From Inga oerstediana (Eukaryota; Streptophyta; Magnoliopsida; Fabales; Fabaceae): DNA of 64,000 nucleotides. Position numbers and translations under genes: made by a program. The stretch is taken from the NCBI GenBank assembly GCA_963210345.1, contig OY723401.1, positions 35,258,709-35,322,708 of the forward strand. The letters run 5' to 3'. The notes under the pieces were generated by a model. It did not search any database and was not told where the DNA came from. It saw nothing but the letters and a program-made list of their open reading frames with translations. Shown here one piece after another: positions 57,299 through 64,000 of this stretch. Position 1 is the stretch's first letter, and the number at the start of each line of letters is the position of its first letter.

Positions 57299-57775
57299 AA
57301 CATCCCTTTAATATTTATTCCTTAAAATACTTTATTAGCTTCATTAATTTGTTGCCACCATCTTCAATACTCGAAGCATCTTTTTACCGTAGAGTTTAAA
57401 GTTAAGATAGAGAAAAACACTAGGAGGGAGTGAAAATGCATGCATGCGAGTGAGTTTGTTTAATAAATGAATATGTGTTAACAAAGTAGAAGTGATAATG
57501 TTATAGGGTTCTCCCACTTATCCCGCGAGTCTTTGGGAAGCCGCTTGACACTGTGGTAACGCGAGGAGAGAGGAGGTTGTAGATAAAAATAAGGTTGAAG
57601 GTGAAGTGCGATCCACACAAAAAAAGTTAATGGCTATTAATAAGAAGAATTAACAGTGGTGTTATTTTTACACCTTTTATAAGAGTTCACGTATATTTTT
57701 GTATCTAAATAAATTTATAAATTTTGTGTGCATACAAGTTCACTGTTAATTTTCACCCAAAAATAATAAAGTTAT

Positions 57776-58574
57776 GAGTAAAATACTCTAACTTCCCCTC
57801 TGTTTTGCCTTAATTACACAGACCTCCCCTCTATTTTGGAAACCCATATAAACCTCCCTTAAAACTAAAATATATATTACACAAACCTCCCTTATAGTTT
57901 GAGATTCTATTTCCATCCACCTAAACCGTTAGTTGACCATTAAGTTTGACTTTTAAACTTTTTTTTAACCAAAATGCCCTTCTTCAATATTAGAATTATA
58001 TATATATATATATATGGGCTAATAAAAATTTATACAACCATAAATTTATTCTATTAGATTCTCTAACTTTCTAATTTTTTAAAAGATTAGTTAATTTTGA
58101 TGTTATAAATTAATTTTGACTTAAAATATATATTAAACACATATTTTTATCAAATATAATAAACTATACAAGTATGAGATTGTATGTATAATTTAAATTT
58201 ATAATTTAATATTTTTTTCCACAAATATTTATAAACACATTTGATCAAGCATATTTTTATTTAAAATCTTGCTTGAATATTCAATGTTTGTGATATTTAC
58301 ATTAACTAATGCTAAAATCATCAAACATATAACTACTTGTAAAGATAAAAATAGAAATTAAGGAATAGATAAAAAAAACTCTTAAATTCTTTAAAACAAA
58401 TTTAGTCAAAATGTGCAAGAAAAAAATAAATTTAATTAAAAAAATAAATTTTTGGAATCTTTTTAGAATATTCTTAACGGAGTTAACTGTTTGGACTTAA
58501 GTGTATGTTTTTAAAATAGAGGGGAGGTCTGTGTAATTAAGGTAAAACTGGAGGGTGGTCAGAGTATTTTACTC
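57776..58574. mobile_element. MULE-type MITE of 799 bp
   Basis: Ends GAGTAAAATACTC and GAGTATTTTACTC, with a perfect 9-bp duplication TAAAGTTAT (57767-57775 and 58575-58583). Arms pair further through ACACAGACCTCCCCTCTATTTT. The interior is AT-rich, with a TA run near 57999-58014. A relic of one arm is at 2278-2440. Confidence 0.88.
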
Positions 58575-58727
58575 TAAAGTTATTAACTTTTAAATAAAAA
58601 TGAGTTAAAAATGATAGTGAATAAATATATAATTTATATCTGGCAAAAAATATAATTTATAAAGTCATAGATAAGGATTCATATTCAAATATATTAATAA
58701 AATAAGATCAAAATATAGTTAAAGTAA

Positions 58728-58958
58728 GGGAGAATTGCCCAAAAATACATTGGAGGTAAATTAATTTCTGATTGCTACCAAACATGCAAGTGATCTTCCG
58801 TTTTGTGCAAACCATCTTCCGTATGTGCAAAAATCTTCCGTATAAATGTGCAAAAATCTTCCGTTGTATGCAAAATATCTTCCGTTATGTATAACAGATC
58901 TTTCATGATAACAAACAGTAATTAATTTACTTTCAAAGTATTTTTAGACAATCCTCTC
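58728..58958. mobile_element. MULE-type MITE with internal ATCTTCCGT repeats
   Basis: Ends GGGAGAATTGCCCAAAAATAC and GAGAGGATTGTCTAAAAATAC (right end complemented), flanked by TTAAAGTAA and TTAAAATAA, 8 of 9 matching. The core (about 58792-58890) has five irregular repeats of ATCTTCCGT followed by TGCAAA. Confidence 0.75.
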
Positions 58959-59389
58959 TTAAAATAATTTGTAGTGATAGGATTGACCGGAGGAGGACAT
59001 GACTTGGGTTAAACCCGTGAGTGTACTTTTTAAAATTGTTTTTGTTCCTCAAGAAAGGAGAGGGAGCACAATTTGTGCTCATTACCTTAATGAGTAAAGA
59101 TGTGCTCATCACCCATCAAAATTATTAGATTGATTTTCAACTATCCACATTTAATTTAATTTAATTTTTATATTTTAAATAAATTTTTATTTTAATATAT
59201 GAAAAATTAAAAATAAAAATAATCTTATAATTTTCACTTCTTATAAAAATAAATAAGTTATTTAAAAAATTATAACTTAAGAATCTTAAATTTAGGCCAT
59301 TCAGATTAAATTTAAACGGTTGAGATTTCATTACCATGATAAAAAATTAGATTCTTATCACTGAGATGAGCACTAAATGGGGACCTAGG

Positions 59390-60115
59390 GAGGAAGGAGA
59401 AACCACTGTTCGTGAACCCAGACTGGACCGGCTGATCTGGCTCAGAGGTCCGGTCCAGGTCACTGTTTTTTTAAAAAAATTATTTTTTCTTTAGAATTTT
59501 ATATTAATAAGCCTAAAATCTTCACTTTAGCTTCGGTTTGGCTCCGATCTAATCCATTAACCCTTAACCCACTATCCCAACCGATTCACTACCAGACCGG
59601 GTTTTAATACCTTGGAGAAACCCATTACTGAAAAGTTGCATTGGAGATCGTGCATGTGAATGTTAAGAGCAATGGTGTCGTGCGAAATGGGAATGAAGCA
59701 TCATATCGGCAACTCTCTCTTTCACTTATATTCGACTTTTCTCTTAACTGCCAATGTCGCCGGAGAAACCATCTCTCACCGCCATTGTCTGCTAAAAAAT
59801 CTCGCTTACTAAGTGTTTTTCTTCCTTCTGTACTCTTCATTTGTTTTCTTTTCTTTATTTGTTTTCGGATCCTCTTCCATCCTTTCTTTTTTTCCTCAGC
59901 CCTTCTTCCTTGCTCATTTTCTGCTTCTTCACTGACAATGCTGTGAAACAATCATCCGGCTTTCATCCATCCGCTCTGACTCGCAACTGAATAGCGGTTT
60001 ACGACTCAACGTCCAGCTTAGTATGGCCTCAAACGGCTCAAATCTCAGAACAGCTTAATGATAAAAAACGAACCAGAGATTACTCTGGCTGACGGTCTGG
60101 TCCGGGTTTTAATCC
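59390..60115. repeat. CCGG-rich repeat related to the foldback element core
   Basis: The segment 59470-59625 (TTTAGAATTTTATA, AAGCCTAAAAT, GGTTTGGCTCCGATCT, AACCCTTAACCCACTA, CTTGGA) matches the block in the right arm of the foldback element (about 52490-52620). GGACCGG and GGTCCGG words lie at 59422-59460, and similar ones at 60090-60110. The enclosed sequence has open frames on both strands at 59625-59951, none with a recognisable family. Confidence 0.5.
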
Positions 60116-60650
60116 ATTGCTACTTTCTTCTTAATTTAAAGAACTTAAAATGATTGAGTATGACCAACAAGCGTTGATACTAACTGAAAGAGCCTATGAC
60201 AATTCAAGTAATATTGAGTTCCACCAAGACACCAAGTCCACATGTAAATGAAAAAAATATCTTTGAGAGAGTTGTCCCTGATCGAGCTCAGACAGCCATG
60301 CTAAAAAGAATTAAGCATAGTAATTTTTAAATAAACATTTTAAGAAATATTATATGAAAACTAATAAATTTAAATTAAAAATATAAATTATATTGGCTAA
60401 TGAAATATTTCCTCTATTTTTTTATAAATTTATTGTAAGACAAGGATGTTATAAATGCCGTCTTCCTCTCTTGATGCCTACCGTAACCTTTTTTGCACAA
60501 GGAAAGGGGAACACACCCCTTTCCCATCACACACACAACAACTGATCCTAATGGGCAACTATTATTAATTATGAGGCGGTGCACCCGTTTGATGTCCAGA
60601 AATTTTCAACTCCACCCTTCTTTGAAAATATATTAAAGAAATATTAGTTA

Positions 60651-60819
60651 GGGAAAATGATAAAAAAAAGAATTTTGAAATTACAAAATCTCAAATTATG
60701 TTTGTTATCAAGAATTGATAAAGTAATGACGAAACTTGATTAGCAATCACAACTCATGTTATGGGAAATATCTAATTTGATATTTTGCAATTCTAAAGTT
60801 CTTTTTCTGTCATTCTCTC
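60651..60819. mobile_element. MULE-type MITE of 169 bp
   Basis: Ends GGGAAAATGATAAAAAAAAG and GAGAGAATGACAGAAAAAG (right end complemented), with a perfect 9-bp duplication TATTAGTTA (60642-60650 and 60820-60828). Confidence 0.85.
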
Positions 60820-60966
60820 TATTAGTTAACACAATATAATTATCATAAATAACAAGAAATGTTTTTAATAAACTAAGAACTTTGAGATTATATACCATAC
60901 ATTATATACCGCAGGGAAAAAAGAGACTTTGTTGGTGGTTGTTTACTTTAAAAATTGGGTAAAGGT

Positions 60967-61100
60967 GCACCCAAAACCTAAAACTAATTTTAAAAGTGCA
61001 ATTTAAACTCTAAAGTATTTAAGAGTGTAATTTTACCCTTCATATTTTTTTATTGGTTCAATTTTGCCCTCAAACTAAGGAAGTTAGTGGCAACATTTTC
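60967..61100. mobile_element. MULE-like left terminus
   Basis: GGGTAAAGGTGCACCCAAAACC closely resembles the terminus of the foldback MULE at 51552 and the 'reduced reading' AAAACTAATTTTAAAAGTGC segment in its arm. No partner terminus is found before the copia LTR at 61459, so the element is truncated or extends beyond it. Confidence 0.4.
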
Positions 61101-61170
61101 CCTTCACACTGAGCACTTTGTTCTTGGATCTCCACAGTTTCCAAAACCAAACCAGACACAATATGGAGGT

Positions 61171-61410
61171 TTTTTATTTTGTTCAAGTTTCAGGACTGTG
61201 GACATGATCACAATGCTTCCAGTTGGAGCGATTCTCTGAAGCACCTTCTTCACCATGAACGCTCTGATGAACACATAGGAGTTTACCTCCAGAGACCCCA
61301 TAGTTTCTCTCATCTCCAATGACAATATTAATAGTGTTGTGGAGGCTGAGCTGGTCGATAAGAGCTTGGACTCCATTTTGTTCTTAGATTTGGAAAAGGA
61401 TCCTAGGTAA
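61171..61410 (-). pseudogene. ABCG (WBC-type) transporter fragment
   Basis: On the minus strand the fragments read SKSKNKM, then in another frame QALIDQLSLHNTINIVIGDE and YGVSGGK, and then after a gap AFMVKKVLQRIAPTGSIVIM. These are parts of the nucleotide-binding domain of half-size ABCG transporters. VIGDExxxGVSGGE holds the ABC signature, and SAFMVxxVLQRIAxSGSxVIMS follows the D-loop. The segment with the Walker B and D-loop, normally between, is deleted. Walker A and all membrane segments are absent. It is a non-functional fragment next to a MULE-like terminus and may be a captured piece, or debris of a local gene. Confidence 0.8.
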
Positions 61411-61458
61411 TCAAAATTTCACCCCAAACAAGTTTCTTCGATGGTGAACATTAGGAAT

Positions 61459-61812
61459 TGTTGGAATAGGTCTGGTCCACCCTTGGTGGATCAGGCCCAA
61501 AGCCCAATTCAGTTGGGGCTATTATAAAATTATGGAAAAGTATGGGTCCAATTAAGGAGTTTTATCCTTATGATTTGAATTTCAAATCATAATAACTCCC
61601 ATACGTATTATAAGGGGTTATTATCAGTTTTGTTTTAACAGACACAGAAAACACAACATCGGAAGAAAACTTCCAAAAACTCCTCTCTCCTTGGGTCATC
61701 TTCTCCAATGGTGAATCTGCCGTATAACGTGATCAGAGTCCAAATCGGTGCTCCGATCTCGTGTGGGTACTCAGTGAGTCAATCGGATTCTAGGTACGCC
61801 CGAAATCCTACA
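61459..61812 (+). repeat. 5' LTR of a copia-like retrotransposon (354 bp)
   Basis: Starts TGTTGGAATAGG and ends AATCCTACA. It is followed at one base distance by a copia-type primer-binding site. GGAAT precedes it as possible target duplication. The 3' LTR would lie outside the window. Confidence 0.8.
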
Positions 61813-61813
61813 G

Positions 61814-61826
61814 TGGTATCAGAGCC
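61814..61826 (+). promoter_or_regulatory. Primer-binding site (initiator tRNA-Met)
   Basis: TGGTATCAGAGCC, the same site as in the Sirevirus, here on the + strand. Confidence 0.9.
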
Positions 61827-64000
61827 TGGTTGTAATCAGTCTTGAATATGACTTCTGCTATACGTCTGTGTCCATAAACATGAAAGCATATGAAAAAAAA
61901 AAAAAAAAAAAAAATTCTCCGTCTGTTTTTTGTTCATGAGTATATAGAAATCTTCCTACAAAAAATTCTCTGAATATGGATAAATGAATATCTGTATTAG
62001 ATTTCTGTTCATATGTTTGAACAAAATTATATATGTCTGCGTTTTGTGTTTTTTTCGTGTTTCCGTTTTTTTTCGATGATTCACTGTGCAGTCTATTTTC
62101 TGTCAATTACAATTGTTAATGCCTTAGTTCTATGAGCATTAGTATATTCAAAAGCCTCATAATACACATAACAAGGCTATAGAACAACAGAACTCATGAG
62201 TTGTTTGAAATCCGAGAAAAGAATTGAGAAAACGAAAACAGAATTGAATTGGGTCATTCTTAAAAGAGTGATTCAGGATTTGAAAATAATCCCATTGCGT
62301 AGATCTCGAAAAAACGATGAAAATGGACACCAAGAACGCGTAAAACGGACGTCGAACGGCGAAGTTACGGAGGAGAGATGTACCGGGTCGACGGACCCGA
62401 CCCGCGCCTGAAACCGGGTCCGGGTCGACCCGGCTGGAGGTTGAAGACAACCTCCAGCACCCCAAAACGGCGTCGTTTCATTCTGGTTAAAAAAAAAAAA
62501 AAAAAAAATCTGGATCGGGTCAATGGCCCAACCCGATCCAGTGCAACGTTTTTTTTTAAAAAAAAAATTGGGCCGAAGTTGGCCCAAACGAAAAAAAAAA
62601 CCCACTGGCCTTAGCCTGTCAAAGCCCATACCAACTTTTAAAAAAAAAACAAAACAAAACAAAACATTAAAGGTTATGGGCTCATTTTTCATGGGTTATC
62701 AACCTTTAAACCTTCTCTAGCTAATTTGGGATTCGTTTTTTTTTTCCCAGAACAGTGCTAAACAAAAAAAAAAAAAAAAAAAAAATCTGGATATTTTTTT
62801 ATTTTTTATTTTTTATTTTTCCAGAATTTTCTCTTCCTCCTCCTTCTAGGGGCGCGTGAAGGCACGTTTGTGCTTCGATTTAGACGTGGTTTGTTTCTAA
62901 AAATCCCTAAATTCAAGATCTTCATGTTGATGTATATTCAAAATTTTTTTGAATATATTTGAATCTGTTTTAGAGGCATTTAGTGCTATCTTGAATGATT
63001 TTTTATGAGTTCAAAAATACTGAAATATTTTTTAATAATTCATATTTATTTTATTTGAGATAAATATGAATTTGGGGAGTTCAAAAAGCACTAAACCACT
63101 TTTTGTAGTGGATTTGAGAAGGTGAAAATTATTTGATGTTATCTCTAAATAATGATTCAAGCATAAATTACTTAGAGTAATGTGAGTCTCTAATTAGTGA
63201 TAGATGGAAGAGGGGTTTGCTCATTGAGCCTTGAAACATAACCTAGAAGGAGAAGATCCTAAAGAGTTTTCAAGAGGAAAATGATTCAAACTAAGGTTCA
63301 TTAGAACCTGAAATTGAATAAGACGTGTGACCGAAAAGAAATTCGGAAGATAAACTTAAAAATAAACCTGAATCTCATGAATCTTAAGAAGGTGAATGTC
63401 AAGATTCATATATGAGAAAACCTCACAGAGGTAAAAGTAAGGATTTGATACTAAAAGAGAAAGTATCAAATCATAGTGAAAGGGAATCTCAAAAGAAGAA
63501 GCTCCCTAATGCCAGATTCAGGCAAGTGATGAACCTCAGAAGGTAAAGCCCATTTCATGAGTGAAAATGAGCTTTGAGCCCAGTCCAACCACCAACATTA
63601 GAAATCATAAAAGACTTAAGAGCAAATATGTAATGTTTCTAGAATGAAACAATTCAAATTGCATAAGATATTTAAAACAACATGGGACATAAAATTCTTC
63701 CAGCCTTAGAAGATAGTGGTTATTGTGAACCTTGTTAAATTAGGTTTTAGAAATAAATAATATTCTCCCCTTGAAGATTTGTTTGGCTGAAGATTAAGAG
63801 CAAAGAAATGAGATTAATATGAAACTAAAGAAAACTATTGAATTGTCCCAAATTCCTTGATAATAAGACATTATCAACATAATAATGCTCTAAGGGACAT
63901 GAAGAAGTAAATGTCCAAAACTCTTTTGTGAGTGGAAGCTCTTGAAAAATAAGTCTTCTAAGAGAATCATAAGCTCCATCTAAGTGGGAGCTAGTTTCAT
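61827..64000 (+). mobile_element. Internal region of the copia-like element, truncated by the window
   Basis: No gag or pol motif is recognisable. It contains several A or T homopolymers (61890-61912, 62491-62508, 62764-62786). A GC-rich block (about 62340-62470) contains GGGTCGACGGACCCGACCC-like words. Purine-rich sequence with many stops follows after 63200. It may be a non-autonomous copia derivative or a long untranslated leader. The ORFs at 62157-62720 are low-complexity and not credible. Confidence 0.5.

Larger units (their letters stand above)
56066..57758. mobile_element. Pack-MULE-like element with captured peroxidase fragment
   Basis: Outer arms are inverted repeats: GGTGAAGGCGCAAAATTAAC...AACTCTTATAAAAGGTG at the left, and TGTTAATTTTCACCC with CACCTTTTATAAGAGTT at the right. 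They extend inward through AATAGCC, TTTTTGTGTGG...CCCAC and CCTCAACCTCATTTTTATCTG against the complement near 57580-57650. The central 0.5 kb is GC-richer and contains peroxidase coding sequence on the minus strand. A hAT MITE and a SINE sit in the left arm. A clean 9-bp target duplication is not visible in the A-rich flanks. The Pack-MULE interpretation is an inference from structure. Confidence 0.65.

Noticed and set aside
59625..59951. Open frames on both strands over the same bases
   Set aside because: Both peptides are compositionally biased, and no motif or context supports either.
62157..62720. Several overlapping open frames near A/T homopolymers
   Set aside because: Low-complexity Phe/Lys-rich peptides produced by poly(T)/poly(A), and they conflict with each other.
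1..64000. A functional defence, secretion or biosynthetic gene system
   Set aside because: No intact non-transposon gene is visible. All recognisable host genes are fragments, so I found no new multi-gene system here.

Overview
The window is repeat-dominated plant nuclear DNA, most likely from an angiosperm. The evidence is a near-complete Sirevirus-type Ty1/copia retrotransposon, a plant L1-type LINE, CACTA, Mutator-like (MULE), hAT, Tourist and Stowaway elements, a tRNA-derived SINE, and decayed fragments of typical plant gene families (HOTHEAD/mandelonitrile-lyase-like GMC oxidoreductase, class III peroxidase, ABCG transporter). I cannot name the species. No gene in the window looks intact and functional.

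Layout. 1-4.5 kb: a possible 3'-terminal exon of an unknown gene at the left edge, then short inverted-repeat elements. 4.6-53.3 kb: one broken GMC oxidoreductase gene on the + strand, lacking its 5' exons, with two frameshifts, a premature stop and a degraded splice donor. Its middle part is split by about 43.5 kb of nested transposons. The first block is a LINE (5741 to about 31547, minus strand). It has been split by a CACTA element that itself contains a MULE, by a solo LTR (D) containing a second (A) containing a third (B), by solo LTR C, by solo LTR E (with a Stowaway MITE), and by a MITE in its poly(A) tail. The second block is a MULE-like element (31650-49211) containing solo LTR F, which contains the Sirevirus (33466-45156). 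Target-site duplications, exact or nearly so, support most levels, and host sequence reads across the junctions.

49.2-53.5 kb: the 3' part of the GMC pseudogene, with an internally duplicated exon/intron segment, three further small elements (MULE MITE, Tourist MITE, and a 1.47-kb near-perfect palindromic MULE in the last intron), a C29 homopolymer and a 108-bp tandem duplication after the last exon. 53.8-55.9 kb: a partial LTR related to B. 56.1-57.8 kb: a Pack-MULE-like element carrying a class III peroxidase fragment, with a hAT MITE and a SINE inserted in one arm. 57.8-61.4 kb: MULE-type MITEs and an ABCG transporter fragment next to a MULE-like terminus. 61.46 kb to the end: 5' LTR, primer-binding site and start of the internal region of another copia-like element, cut by the window edge.

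The genes do not form a pathway. The window is best read as a layered insertion record in and next to a dead gene. The most unusual observations are the fully resolvable nesting, the exon/intron duplication seen only after removing the insertions, two captured host-gene fragments beside MULE ends, and arrays of the palindrome ACTCGAGT shared by the Sirevirus and by otherwise unrelated solo LTRs. All coordinates and comparisons were made by eye, and no database search was run.
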